DNA of 64,000 nucleotides from Faunimonas pinastri (lineage in GTDB: Bacteria; Pseudomonadota; Alphaproteobacteria; Rhizobiales; Afifellaceae). The stretch's first letter is position 1. Each line of letters starts with the position of its first letter. The notes under the pieces are model-generated. The model saw only the letters and a list, made by a program, of their open reading frames with translations, was not told the DNA's origin and ran no database searches. The position numbers were made by a program, and so were the translations under genes. Positions 18,632 to 27,694 of the stretch are shown here, piece by piece. The DNA lies in the NCBI RefSeq assembly GCF_900110915.1, contig NZ_FOFG01000007.1, forward strand, positions 141,122-205,121, given 5' to 3'.

Positions 18632-20110
18632 ATGACAGTTTCGCCACTCCGTCAGGAATGGCTGACGAACCCGGTCCGCGAAATGCTGGCCGGTGCCGTC
18701 GCCACCTTCGCCCTGATCCCGGAAGTCATCGCCTTTTCCTTTGCCGCCGGCGTCGATCCGCAGGTGGGCCTTTTCGCTTCCTTCGTGATCGGGATCGTCA
18801 TCGCCTTTGCCGGCGCGCGCCCGGCGATGATCTCCGCCGCCGCGGGCTCTGTCGCCCTGGTCGCCGCGCCGCTCGTCCATTCGCACGGGCTGCCTTACCT
18901 GTTCGCCGCGGGCATTCTCGCCGGCCTCATGCAGATCGCCTTCGGCCTGCTCCGGCTCGGCACGCTGATGCGCTTCGTCTCCGCCTCGGTGCGGACCGGG
19001 TTCGTCAACGCGCTGGCGATCCTGATCTTCTCCGCGCAGGTGCCGCAGGTGCTCGGTGCTGACTGGATCACCTACGCGGTGCTGGCAGCCGGGCTGGTCA
19101 TCATCTATCTGGTGCCACGCATCACCACGGCGATCCCGTCGCCGCTGATCTGCATCGTCGTCCTGACGGTTGCGAATATCTGGCTCGGCCTGCCCTTGAA
19201 GACGGTCGCCGATCTCGGCCGCCTGCCGGAATCGCTGCCGATCTTCTCGCTTCCCGCCGTGCCGCTCGGCCTCGACACGCTCCGCATCATCGCGCTGCCG
19301 GCTCTCGCGATCGCCATGGTCGGCATGCTGGAATCCATGATGACGGCCAGCGTCGTGGACGAACTGACGGACACGCCGAGCAACAAGAACCGCGAATGCT
19401 CCGGTCTCGGCCTCGCCAACATCGCGGCGAGCCTCTTCGGCGGCATCGCCGGCTGCGGCATGATCGGCCAGACCGTTTCCAACGTGAAATATGGCGGGCG
19501 CGGCCGGCTCTCCACGCTTTTCGCGGGGGCGTTCCTGCTGATCCTGATGGTGCTGCTGCGCCGGTGGGTCTCGCAGGTTCCCGTTGCTGCGCTGGTCGCC
19601 ATCATGGTGATGGTGTCCATCGACACCTTCGACTGGTCGTCCCTCCGCGCCCTTGTCCGCCATCCCCGCACGTCGAGCTTCGTCATGCTGGCGACCGTGC
19701 TGGTGACGGTGGCGAGCCACAATCTGGCGCTCGGCGTCACGGTCGGCGTGCTCCTGAGCGGCGTTTTCTTCACCTCGAAGGTCGCACGCCTGCTCAATAT
19801 CGCGCGCGAAGTGGACGCGGGTGCCGGCCGCATCGCCTACCGTGTCAGGGGGCAGGTCTTCTTCGCCTCCGCCGACATGTTCGTGGACGCCTTCGACTTT
19901 CGGGAGGCGCTCGGATCGTCGGTGCTGATCGACGTTTCCGCCGCCCATTTCTGGGACATCACGGCCGTGTCGGCGCTGGAGAAGGTCGTGGCCCGCTTCC
20001 GCAGCCACGAGGTGCCAGTGGAGGTCGTCGGCCTGAACCGGGCGAGCGCGACGCTGATCGAGCAACTCGACAAATCCGTGGCGGCCGTCGAGACCGCCGA
20101 GTTTCGGTAG
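18632..20110 (+). CDS. SulP family inorganic anion transporter
   Basis: 492-aa inner-membrane SulP (SLC26-like) protein with about 10-12 hydrophobic segments (GAVATFALIPEVIAFSFAAG at the start) and a C-terminal cytoplasmic STAS domain (FVDAFDFREALGSSVLIDVS, ending in SATLIEQL). The family carries sulfate, bicarbonate or dicarboxylates with Na+ or H+. The segment ANIAASLFGGIAGCGMIGQT is a typical SulP core motif. ATG 18632 follows an unusually structured leader. It converges on acs with a shared hairpin. Confidence 0.9.
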   Translation: MTVSPLRQEWLTNPVREMLAGAVATFALIPEVIAFSFAAGVDPQVGLFASFVIGIVIAFAGARPAMISAAAGSVALVAAPLVHSHGLPYLFAAGILAGLMQIAFGLLRLGTLMRFVSASVRTGFVNALAILIFSAQVPQVLGADWITYAVLAAGLVIIYLVPRITTAIPSPLICIVVLTVANIWLGLPLKTVADLGRLPESLPIFSLPAVPLGLDTLRIIALPALAIAMVGMLESMMTASVVDELTDTPSNKNRECSGLGLANIAASLFGGIAGCGMIGQTVSNVKYGGRGRLSTLFAGAFLLILMVLLRRWVSQVPVAALVAIMVMVSIDTFDWSSLRALVRHPRTSSFVMLATVLVTVASHNLALGVTVGVLLSGVFFTSKVARLLNIAREVDAGAGRIAYRVRGQVFFASADMFVDAFDFREALGSSVLIDVSAAHFWDITAVSALEKVVARFRSHEVPVEVVGLNRASATLIEQLDKSVAAVETAEFR

Positions 20111-20111
20111 G

Positions 20112-20138
20112 GGCCGGACGCTCTTTCACCGTCCGGCC
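20112..20138. terminator. Bidirectional hairpin between SulP gene and acs
   Basis: Perfect 9-bp stem GGCCGGACG / CGTCCGGCC with loop CTCTTTCAC, lying in the 51 bp between two convergent stop codons. There is no long T tract on either side. Confidence 0.6.
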
Positions 20139-20161
20139 GCTGTCGCCCTGGCGCCCTGGCG

Positions 20162-22135
20162 TCAGGCTTTCTCGGTCGTGCGGCGGTTCTGGCGGTTGCC
20201 GACGAGGTTGTCGACCACGCCGGGATCGGCCAGCGTCGAGGTGTCGCCGAGGTTGGAATAGTCATCCTCGGCGATCTTGCGCAGGATGCGGCGCATGATC
20301 TTGCCTGAGCGCGTCTTGGGCAGGCCCGGCGAGAACTGGATCTGGTCCGGCGATGCGATCGGGCCGATGTCGCGGCGCACCCAGTCGCGAAGCTCCTTCT
20401 TCAGCTCGTCCGACGGCTCCTCGCCCTCCATCAGCGTCACGTAGCAATAGATGCCCTGCCCCTTCAGGTCGTGAGGGTAGCCGACCACCGCCGCTTCCGA
20501 CACCTTGGGATGGGCGACCAGCGAGGATTCCACCTCCGCGGTACCGAGTCGGTGGCCGGAAACGTTCAGCACGTCGTCGACGCGACCGGTGATCCAGTAA
20601 TAGCCGTCGGCGTCGCGGCGACAGCCGTCGCCGGTGAAGTACTTGCCCTTGTAGAGCGCGAAATAGGTTTCCACGAAGCGCTTGTGATCGCCATAGACGG
20701 TGCGCATCTGCCCGGGCCAGGAATCGGCGATGCAGAGATTGCCGTCGCCGGCGCCTTCAAGCGCGTGGCCTTCGCCGTCGACCAGCACGGGCCGGATGCC
20801 GAAGAAGGGCAGGGTCGCCGAGCCCGGCTTCAGCGCCGTCGCGCCCGGCAGCGGCGTGATCATGTGACCGCCCGTTTCCGTCTGCCACCACGTATCCATG
20901 ATCGGGCACCGGTCCTCGCCGACCACGTGGTGGTACCAGTGCCAGGCTTCGGGATTGATCGGCTCGCCCACCGTGCCGAGGAGGCGCAGGCTCTTGCGCG
21001 AGGTCTGCTGGACGTAATCGTTGCCGGCGCCCATCAGCGAGCGGATCGCGGTCGGCGCGGTGTACAGCGTGTTGACGCCGTGGCGGTCGACGACCTCCCA
21101 GATGCGGGCCGGGGTCGGCCAGTTCGGCACGCCCTCGAACATCAGCGTCGTCGCGCCGTTCGCCAGCGGCCCGTAGACGACATAGGAATGGCCGGTGACC
21201 CAGCCGACATCGGCGGCGCACCAGTAGACGTTGCCGTCATGGTAGTCGAAGACGATGCGGTGCGTCATGGCGGCGTAGAGCAGATACCCGCCGGTCGTGT
21301 GCAGCACGCCCTTGGGCTTGCCGGTCGAGCCGGAGGTATAAAGGATGAAGAGCGGGTCTTCCGCGCCCATCTCCACCGGCGGGCAATCGGCGGAAGCCCT
21401 GGCGACCTCCTCATGGAACCAGAGGTCGCGGCCCTCCTTCATTTCCACGGTGCCGCCGGTGCGGCGAACGACCAGCACCGATTTCACGTTGACGCCTTCG
21501 GCCGCCGCGCGTTCGACCGCCTTGTCGGCATTGGCCTTCAGCGGCACCGGCTTGCCGCCGCGCAGGCCCTCGTCGGCGGTGATCAGGAAGGTGGAGCGGC
21601 AATCCTCGATGCGGCCGGCCAGCGAATCCGGCGAGAAGCCGCCGAAGACGACGGAGTGCGTCGCGCCGATGCGGGCGCAGGCGAGCATCGCGAAGGCCGC
21701 TTCGGGGATCATCGGCAGGTAGATCGTGACGCGGTCGCCGCGTCGTACGCCGCGCTCCTTCAGGACGTTCGCCAGCCGGCTCACCTGGTCGTGCAACTCC
21801 CGGTACGTGATGTGGCGGGGCGTCTCGTCGGGGCTGTCCGGCTCGAAAATGATCGCGGTCTGCTCGGCGCGGTCGGCGAGATGCCGGTCGATGCAGTTGG
21901 CGCTGACATTCAGCGTGCCGTCCTCGAACCATTTGATGGTGATGTCGGGATAGGCGAAGGAGGTGTTCTTGACCTTCGTGAAGCGGCGGATCCAGTCGAG
22001 TCGGTCAGCCTGCTCGCCCCAGAAGCCGTCGGGATCGTCCAGGCTCTTCCGATACCATTCGGCATACCGATCCGCGTCGATATAGGCGCGCTCGGCCCAG
22101 CGTTCCGGTACGGGATAAAGGGTCTGGTCGGTCAT
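20162..22135 (-). CDS. acs: Acetyl-CoA synthetase (AMP-forming)
   Basis: 657-aa acetate:CoA ligase, making acetyl-CoA from acetate, ATP and CoA via acetyl-AMP. Motifs: [20 protein letters not shown] (P-loop), [30 protein letters not shown] and the C-terminal lysine target of acetylation in [14 protein letters not shown]. The start at ATG 22135 is preceded by GGGAGAACGCC; length matches the family (about 650). Stands as a single gene. Confidence 0.97.
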   Translation of the reverse strand: MTDQTLYPVPERWAERAYIDADRYAEWYRKSLDDPDGFWGEQADRLDWIRRFTKVKNTSFAYPDITIKWFEDGTLNVSANCIDRHLADRAEQTAIIFEPDSPDETPRHITYRELHDQVSRLANVLKERGVRRGDRVTIYLPMIPEAAFAMLACARIGATHSVVFGGFSPDSLAGRIEDCRSTFLITADEGLRGGKPVPLKANADKAVERAAAEGVNVKSVLVVRRTGGTVEMKEGRDLWFHEEVARASADCPPVEMGAEDPLFILYTSGSTGKPKGVLHTTGGYLLYAAMTHRIVFDYHDGNVYWCAADVGWVTGHSYVVYGPLANGATTLMFEGVPNWPTPARIWEVVDRHGVNTLYTAPTAIRSLMGAGNDYVQQTSRKSLRLLGTVGEPINPEAWHWYHHVVGEDRCPIMDTWWQTETGGHMITPLPGATALKPGSATLPFFGIRPVLVDGEGHALEGAGDGNLCIADSWPGQMRTVYGDHKRFVETYFALYKGKYFTGDGCRRDADGYYWITGRVDDVLNVSGHRLGTAEVESSLVAHPKVSEAAVVGYPHDLKGQGIYCYVTLMEGEEPSDELKKELRDWVRRDIGPIASPDQIQFSPGLPKTRSGKIMRRILRKIAEDDYSNLGDTSTLADPGVVDNLVGNRQNRRTTEKA

Positions 22136-22232
22136 GGCGTTCTCCCTGATGGCGGTAGCCGCAACGAATGCGGTCTCTGTTGGGGCCATTATGGAAGCGC
22201 GAGATGCGCTCGTCCATCAGGCAAGGCGCGTC

Positions 22233-22910
22233 TCAGGCGGGTGGAGCGTCGCTTTCCAGCACCCAGACGGTGGTTTTCTTGATCTCCGAATCCTCCAGCG
22301 CGCGGGTGACCGGCACGGAGTACGTGGCGCGGGCGGACAAGCGTTCGCGCGGCAGGTAGGAGCGGCCGGGATCGCCGATCAGCACCGTCGCGCCGCGACG
22401 CACCAGGGTTGAAAGCCAAAGGACGAGGCGATCCGCCAAGGGCTTCTCGTAGAAGACGTCGCCGGCGAGGATGACGTCCCAGCCGTCGTCGCGGCCGATC
22501 AGGTCCTCGTGCGCGATGGGCAGGTCCACCCCGTTCGCCTCGGCATTGGCGGCCATCGCGCGCACCGCGAAGTCGTCGATCTCGGCGGCGACCACGCTGC
22601 CCGCGCCCGCCTTCAGCGCGGCGATGCCGACGAGCCCGGATCCCGACGCGAAATCGAGGACGGAGCGACCGGCGACCTGGTCGGGATTGTCGAGGATATA
22701 GCGGGAAAGCGCCTGCCCGCCGGCCCAGGCGAACGCCCAGTAAGGCGGGGGCAGCCCGGCTTCGCCGAGTTCCTCCTCCGTCTTTTCCCAGAGCGGCAGG
22801 GCCTCGTGGGCGAGGAGAAGGGTGATCTCCGGGACAAGCGGCGGCGTCATCGCCAGCGTGTTGTCCCGGATGAAGCGTCCGGCCTCGGCCGGCGCGATGG
22901 GCGGCGTCAT
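22233..22910 (-). CDS. Class I methyltransferase, ETF-beta lysine methyltransferase-like
   Basis: 225-aa SAM-dependent methyltransferase. The SAM-binding Gly motif is LDFASGSGLVGIAALKAGA, followed by acidic EIDDFAVRAMAANAEANG, and the motif-II region is VILAGDVFYEK. The preceding PPYWAFAWAGGQALSRYILD is the signature of METTL20/Methyltransf_16-type protein lysine methyltransferases; bacterial homologues modify the electron transfer flavoprotein beta subunit, which fits. Which protein it modifies here is inference. Confidence 0.8.
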   Translation of the reverse strand: MTPPIAPAEAGRFIRDNTLAMTPPLVPEITLLLAHEALPLWEKTEEELGEAGLPPPYWAFAWAGGQALSRYILDNPDQVAGRSVLDFASGSGLVGIAALKAGAGSVVAAEIDDFAVRAMAANAEANGVDLPIAHEDLIGRDDGWDVILAGDVFYEKPLADRLVLWLSTLVRRGATVLIGDPGRSYLPRERLSARATYSVPVTRALEDSEIKKTTVWVLESDAPPA

Positions 22911-22935
22911 GATGCCGCCGGGGCGAAAGATGGGG

Positions 22936-23157
22936 TCAGCTGCCGCTGACCCGCTTGGACTGGCTCTTCAATTCGTCGATCTTCTTGGAAGCGTCGGCCT
23001 TGGAGAGCTTGTCGTCGAATTCCCCGCCGGTCTCTTCCGACAGCGTCTTGAGATAGAAAGCCTGCGCGCCCGTCATCGGCTCGTCGCCCGTGACCCAGTC
23101 GTCCGGGTCTTTCTCTGTATTGGAACTCGTATCCGTCTTCGGGTTCTGCTCGGACAT
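22936..23157 (-). CDS. DUF3072 family protein
   Basis: Small (73 aa), acidic, soluble protein with the DUF3072 pattern: DEPMTGAQAFYLKTLSEETG followed by KLSKADASKKIDELKSQSKR. Function unknown. The ATG at 23157 is preceded by AGGTGACGATC; an in-frame GTG three codons earlier is less likely. Confidence 0.85.
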   Translation of the reverse strand: MSEQNPKTDTSSNTEKDPDDWVTGDEPMTGAQAFYLKTLSEETGGEFDDKLSKADASKKIDELKSQSKRVSGS

Positions 23158-23245
23158 GATCGTCACCTGCTGAAACAGCGTTCTGTTCCGATAATGTTCT
23201 CATGCCCAAGCCGTTCCCTCCGGATCCGATCTGCGAAAGCGAAGC

Positions 23246-23671
23246 TCAGGCCGGAACGGTGAGCCCGCCCATTTCGCAAACCATCCGCCACTCTTCGTCC
23301 GTAACCGGCTGAACGGAAAGCCGGGAATTGCCGGCAAGCACCATATTCTGCAGGCGGGGATCGGCCTTTACCTCGTCCAGGGTGACCGGGCGCGGCAGGT
23401 CGGCCACCGCTTTCAGGTCGACGCAGGCCCAGGTTCCGGTCGGATCGGTGGAGTCCGGGTGCGCCTCGGCGATCACTTCCACGACGCCGACGACGGCCTT
23501 GCCCTCGTTGGAATGATAGAAGAAGCCACGGTCGCCGACGGTCATGGCGCGCATGAAGTTGCGCGCCTGATAGTTGCGAACCCCGTCCCATTCCTGCCCG
23601 GCGTCGCCCTTCGCCTTCTGCATGGCGAAGGACCACTTGAAGGGTTCCGACTTGAAGAGCCAGTAAGCCAT
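23246..23671 (-). CDS. EVE domain-containing protein
   Basis: 141-aa PUA-like EVE protein, a fold that binds modified bases or RNA. Typical opening MAYWLFKSEPFKWSF, then WDGVRNYQARNFMRAMTVGD, FFYHSN and VVGVVEVI. The family usual length is about 140-150. AGGAACGAC precedes ATG 23671. It lies just downstream of gpsA on the same strand, an arrangement seen in many alphaproteobacteria; EVE proteins can occur in defence contexts, but this neighbourhood is housekeeping. Confidence 0.92.
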   Translation of the reverse strand: MAYWLFKSEPFKWSFAMQKAKGDAGQEWDGVRNYQARNFMRAMTVGDRGFFYHSNEGKAVVGVVEVIAEAHPDSTDPTGTWACVDLKAVADLPRPVTLDEVKADPRLQNMVLAGNSRLSVQPVTDEEWRMVCEMGGLTVPA

Positions 23672-23699
23672 GTCGTTCCTGAGCGTGCCCGTGTGCGTC

Positions 23700-24704
23700 T
23701 CAGGCGTTCTCCGCCTTGAGCGGGCGCGTGACAAGGCCGTCGATGGCTTCGTCCACGGTGATCGCACCGTCGAGGATGGCGGCGACCGCCGCGATGATCG
23801 GCGCGTCCACCTCATGTTCGCGCGCCAGCAGGGCGGCGGTGCGGGCGGTGTGCGCGCCCTCGGCCAGGGGCTCGCCGCTGGCGAGGAGTTCGTGGACCGA
23901 ACGACCTTCGCCGAGGCCGATGCCGAAGGAGGTGTTGCGCGACGCCGTGCTCGTGGCCGTCAGCACGAGATCGCCGAGGCCGGAAAGACCCATGAAGGTC
24001 TCGGGGCGAGCGCCGAGCGCGGTCCCCAGCCGTGTCATTTCCGCCAGACCGCGCGAGATCAGCGCCGCGCGGGCGCTTTCGCCGAGACCCTTGCCGGCAG
24101 CGATGCCGCAGGCGATGGCGAGCACGTTCTTGGCCGCGCCGCCGAGTTCCACGCCGACCGGATCGTCGCTGGCATAACAGCGGAAGTCGTCCGTGGAGAG
24201 GGCGGATGAGACATGCCGCGCGACCGCCATGTCGGTGCTGGCGACGGTGACGGCCGTGGGCAGGCCGTGCGCGATCTCGCGAGCGAAACCGGGGCCGGAC
24301 AGCGCGCCCAGCACCGCGCCGGGCAGGCACTCCGACAGGATTTCCGTCTGGCGCAGGCCGGTGTCGCGCTCCAGTCCCTTGGCGCAGGCGATCACCGGCA
24401 CGCCGGGACGAAGATGGGCGGCGAGTTTCTCGGCGGTGGCGCGCGTCGCCTGCGACGGAACGGCCATCAGCACGAGATCGGCATCGGCGGCGGCGGAAAC
24501 GTCATGCGCGGCGTCGATCTCGTCGTGGATCGCGACCCCCGGCAGGTACTTCTCGTTGGCGTGGCGATCGCGGATATGGCCGGAATGAATTTCGTTGCGG
24601 GTGACGAGGCAGACATCGCGGCCGGAGCGCGCGGCCACCACTGCCAGCGCCGTCCCGAAGGCCCCGGCGCCGATCACGACCACCCGCTGCAGATCCATCG
24701 TCAT
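23700..24704 (-). CDS. gpsA: Glycerol-3-phosphate dehydrogenase (NAD(P)+)
   Basis: 334-aa cytoplasmic enzyme reducing dihydroxyacetone phosphate to sn-glycerol-3-phosphate for phospholipid synthesis. Rossmann motif VVVIGAGAFGTALAVV, substrate motif VIACAKGLERDTG, LSGPGFAREIAHGLPTA, and the catalytic-Lys region GAAKNVLAIACGIAAGKGLG. AAGGAATATC precedes ATG 24704. It is 23 bp downstream of tsaD and probably co-transcribed with it. Confidence 0.96.
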   Translation of the reverse strand: MTMDLQRVVVIGAGAFGTALAVVAARSGRDVCLVTRNEIHSGHIRDRHANEKYLPGVAIHDEIDAAHDVSAAADADLVLMAVPSQATRATAEKLAAHLRPGVPVIACAKGLERDTGLRQTEILSECLPGAVLGALSGPGFAREIAHGLPTAVTVASTDMAVARHVSSALSTDDFRCYASDDPVGVELGGAAKNVLAIACGIAAGKGLGESARAALISRGLAEMTRLGTALGARPETFMGLSGLGDLVLTATSTASRNTSFGIGLGEGRSVHELLASGEPLAEGAHTARTAALLAREHEVDAPIIAAVAAILDGAITVDEAIDGLVTRPLKAENA

Positions 24705-24727
24705 GATATTCCTTTCTGATTCCAGTA

Positions 24728-25831
24728 TCAGGCGCGCGCGCCGAGCCGGCCGGAGCCATGCATGGGTTCGGCGCTTTCATCGAGCGGCCAGCGGGGCCGG
24801 GCCGGGAGTTCGGGATCGGGGCTTAGCCCTTCGGCCAGCCTCAGCGCTCCCGCCCAGGCGATCATCGCCGCGTTATCGGTGCAAAGCGCCATCGGCGGGG
24901 CAACGAAGGCGAGGCCCATCCCGTTGCAGAGCGTTTCCAGCCGCGCCCGGATCGCCTTGTTGGCGGCGACACCGCCGGCGACGACAAGCGCGGTCGGCGC
25001 GCCGATCTCCTCGCGCATCAGGGCGAGCGCGCGGCGGGAGCGGTCTTCCACCACTTCTGCCACGGCCGCCTGGAAGGAGGCGCAGAGATCGGAAACGTCC
25101 CGCTCGGTCAGCGGTGCCGCGTCTTCCGCCGCAAGCCGCACGGCGGTCTTCAGGCCGGAGAGCGAGAAGTTGCAGCCGGGCTGGCCCTTCAGCGGACGGG
25201 GCAGGGGGAAGCGCGTCGGATCGCCGGCGAGCGCCGTCTTTTCCACGTTCGGGCCGCCGGGATAGGGCAGGCCCAGCATCTTCGCCGTCTTGTCGAAGGC
25301 CTCGCCCAGCGCGTCGTCGATCGTGGTGCCGAGACGGCGGTAGCGGCCGACCCCCTCCACCGCGACGAGCTGCGTGTGGCCGCCGGACACCAGCAGCAGG
25401 AGATAGGGAAAGGCAGTGCCGTCCGTCAGCGTGGCGGTCAGCGCGTGGCCTTCCAGATGGTTCACCGGCAAGAGCGGCAGCCCGCGCGCGGCGGCGATCG
25501 CCTTGGCCGTCATCACGCCGACCAGAAGGCCGCCGATCAGGCCCGGTCCGGCGGTCACCGCGATGCCGTCGAGGTCAACCCAGTTCCTGCCGCTTTCGCC
25601 CAGCGCCGCGCGGACGAGGCCGTCCAGCGCTTCCACATGGGCGCGCGCGGCGATCTCCGGCACCACGCCGCCGTAGATCGCGTGATCCTCGATCTGGCTG
25701 AACACCACGTTGGACAGGATCGTCCCGCGCCCGTCCGCCTCGCGACGGACGACCGAGGCGGACGTCTCGTCGCAACTCGTCTCGATGCCGAGCAGCGTCA
25801 CTCCGCGCACCTGCATGTCGTCTTCACTCAT
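24728..25831 (-). CDS. tsaD: tRNA t6A threonylcarbamoyltransferase
   Basis: 367-aa essential tRNA-modification enzyme (N6-threonylcarbamoyladenosine at A37). Kae1/TsaD motifs: [28 protein letters not shown] (first metal His), [14 protein letters not shown] (second metal His pair), [11 protein letters not shown], and the C-terminal [10 protein letters not shown]. Divergent from hemC across 95 bp, the classical alphaproteobacterial arrangement. Confidence 0.97.
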   Translation of the reverse strand: MSEDDMQVRGVTLLGIETSCDETSASVVRREADGRGTILSNVVFSQIEDHAIYGGVVPEIAARAHVEALDGLVRAALGESGRNWVDLDGIAVTAGPGLIGGLLVGVMTAKAIAAARGLPLLPVNHLEGHALTATLTDGTAFPYLLLLVSGGHTQLVAVEGVGRYRRLGTTIDDALGEAFDKTAKMLGLPYPGGPNVEKTALAGDPTRFPLPRPLKGQPGCNFSLSGLKTAVRLAAEDAAPLTERDVSDLCASFQAAVAEVVEDRSRRALALMREEIGAPTALVVAGGVAANKAIRARLETLCNGMGLAFVAPPMALCTDNAAMIAWAGALRLAEGLSPDPELPARPRWPLDESAEPMHGSGRLGARA

Positions 25832-25926
25832 TGCGATTCAGGGAGCCAGCCTTTAGGGGTTCGGGCTTATTGCCCGCGAGGCTCCTAACATTTGAGGGCG
25901 AGGTGGCGCAAACAAGCCCCACAAGC

Positions 25927-26847
25927 ATGAAGATCGGTACGCGCGGCAGCGCTCTTGCACTCTGGCAGGCGAATGCCGTCCGCGACGCGCTGATGCAGGC
26001 GCACGGACTGCCGGAAGAGGCGCTGGAAATCGTGGTGATCCGCACGTCCGGTGACCGGATCCAGGATCGCGCGCTGCTGGAGGCAGGCGGCAAGGGCCTC
26101 TTCACCAAGGAGATCGAGGAGGCGCTTCTTTCCGGCGCCATCGATCTGGCCGTGCATTCCGCCAAGGACATGCCGACCTTTCTGCCGGACGGCCTGACCC
26201 TCGGCGGCTATCTGCCGCGCGCCGACGTGCGCGATGCCTTCATCTCCGGCGTCGCACAGACGGTGCAGGACCTGCCCCGCAACGCGGTGGTGGGAACGGC
26301 ATCGCTTCGCCGGGAGGCGCTCCTGAAGCGCATCAGGCCGGATATCGAGGTGAAGCTCCTGCGCGGCAACGTGCCGACCCGGCTGAAGCGGGTGGAGGAC
26401 GGCGACTTCCACGCCACGCTGCTGGCGGCGGCGGGGCTGGAGCGGCTGGGGCTGCAAGCCCACATCACCTCGCTCCTCGATGTCAGGTCTTTCCTCCCGG
26501 CCTGCGGGCAGGGCGCCGTGACCATCGAATGCCGTGAGCAGGATGGCATCACCCGCACCGCGCTGGACGCGATCAACCACCTGCCGACGCAGCTCGCGGC
26601 GGAATGCGAGCGCACCTTCCTTGGCGTGCTCGACGGTTCGTGCCGCACGCCGATCGGCGGCTATGCCTCCGTCACGGCCGACCGGCTTTCCTTCAAGGGC
26701 ATCATCCTGTCGGAAGACGGACGCGATTTCTTCGAGGTGGAGGAATCCGGGGCGGCTGCCGACGCGGCGGAGATCGGCCGGCGCGCCGGACACGACATCC
26801 GCACCCGCGCGCCGCGTGAGTTCCTGGAAAAGCTCGGCATCGCCTGA
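25927..26847 (+). CDS. hemC: Hydroxymethylbilane synthase
   Basis: 306-aa enzyme joining four porphobilinogens. The N-terminus KIGTRGSALALWQA, the segment AVHSAKDMPT, VVGTASLRREALL, RGNVPTRL and the dipyrromethane-cofactor Cys in LDGSCRTPIGGYA are all present. Start chosen at ATG 25927, because the family begins directly at IGTRGS; the upstream open frame is leader DNA. The stop overlaps the hemD start. Confidence 0.97.
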   Translation: MKIGTRGSALALWQANAVRDALMQAHGLPEEALEIVVIRTSGDRIQDRALLEAGGKGLFTKEIEEALLSGAIDLAVHSAKDMPTFLPDGLTLGGYLPRADVRDAFISGVAQTVQDLPRNAVVGTASLRREALLKRIRPDIEVKLLRGNVPTRLKRVEDGDFHATLLAAAGLERLGLQAHITSLLDVRSFLPACGQGAVTIECREQDGITRTALDAINHLPTQLAAECERTFLGVLDGSCRTPIGGYASVTADRLSFKGIILSEDGRDFFEVEESGAAADAAEIGRRAGHDIRTRAPREFLEKLGIA

Positions 26848-27569
26848 TGCGGCTGCTGATCACCCGTCCCGAGCCCGACGCGACGAGAACCGCCGAGGCG
26901 CTCGCCGCGCTCGGCCACGAGGCGCTGGTCTCGCCTTCGCTGGCCGTCACCTTGCTGCCGGACGTGCCGCTGCCGAGAGGTCGCTTTCAGGCGTTGATCG
27001 CGACCAGCGCCAATGCCCTGCGCGCGCTCGCCTCCCATCACGAGCGCGCCATGGTGCTGGACCTGCCCATCTTCACGGTCGGCGACCAGAGCACCCGGCA
27101 GGCGCAGGAGGCCGGTTTCGCCAATGCCGTCTCGGCGGAAGGCGCGGTCGACGAGCTGGTCGCGATGGTGTCGTCGCGGCTGAAGCCGGAAGGCGGCCCG
27201 ATCCTCTATCTCGCGGGCGAGACGCAGGCGGGCGACCCGGCGGGGCAGCTGGAAGCCGCCGGCTTCGCCGTGCAGACGTGGGTGCTCTACCAGACGGAGC
27301 CTGTCGTCCGTCTTTCGCCGGAAGCGACGCTGGCGCTGCGCAGCGGCCATATCGACGGCGTGCTGCTGTATTCCCGCAAGAGCGCGACCGCCTTTGCCCT
27401 GGCGCTGAGAGGCGGCAGGCTTTCGCCGCTGCCGGAAAACACCGCGATCTATTGCATTTCCGAGGCGGCGGCCGAGCCCGTGCGACGCCATGCCCGAGGC
27501 CCCGTTCTCGTGGCCGAGCGGCCCGACGGGGCGCATCTTTTCGCGCTGCTGACCGCGCCGGAAGGCTGA
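26847..27569 (+). CDS. hemD: Uroporphyrinogen-III synthase
   Basis: 240-aa HemD-fold protein that cyclises hydroxymethylbilane. Sequence similarity in this family is low, but the opening LLITRPEPDATRTAEAL, FTVGDQSTRQAQEAGF, ILYLAGE and YQTEPV are typical, and it overlaps hemC by one base (TGATG). It precedes the Mic60 and HemY-like genes, the common alphaproteobacterial order. Confidence 0.92.
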   Translation: MRLLITRPEPDATRTAEALAALGHEALVSPSLAVTLLPDVPLPRGRFQALIATSANALRALASHHERAMVLDLPIFTVGDQSTRQAQEAGFANAVSAEGAVDELVAMVSSRLKPEGGPILYLAGETQAGDPAGQLEAAGFAVQTWVLYQTEPVVRLSPEATLALRSGHIDGVLLYSRKSATAFALALRGGRLSPLPENTAIYCISEAAAEPVRRHARGPVLVAERPDGAHLFALLTAPEG

Positions 27570-27694
27570 ATCGACGCGTTAACCCGGTCCTCAGCCTTGT
27601 TTGCATTAGATGTTGGCCCGATGTAGTCGAACGGAATAAGCCGGCAGGCGTTTAGCCTGCGAACAAGCGCAGCCGCGCTTTCACGGAGACAGTC

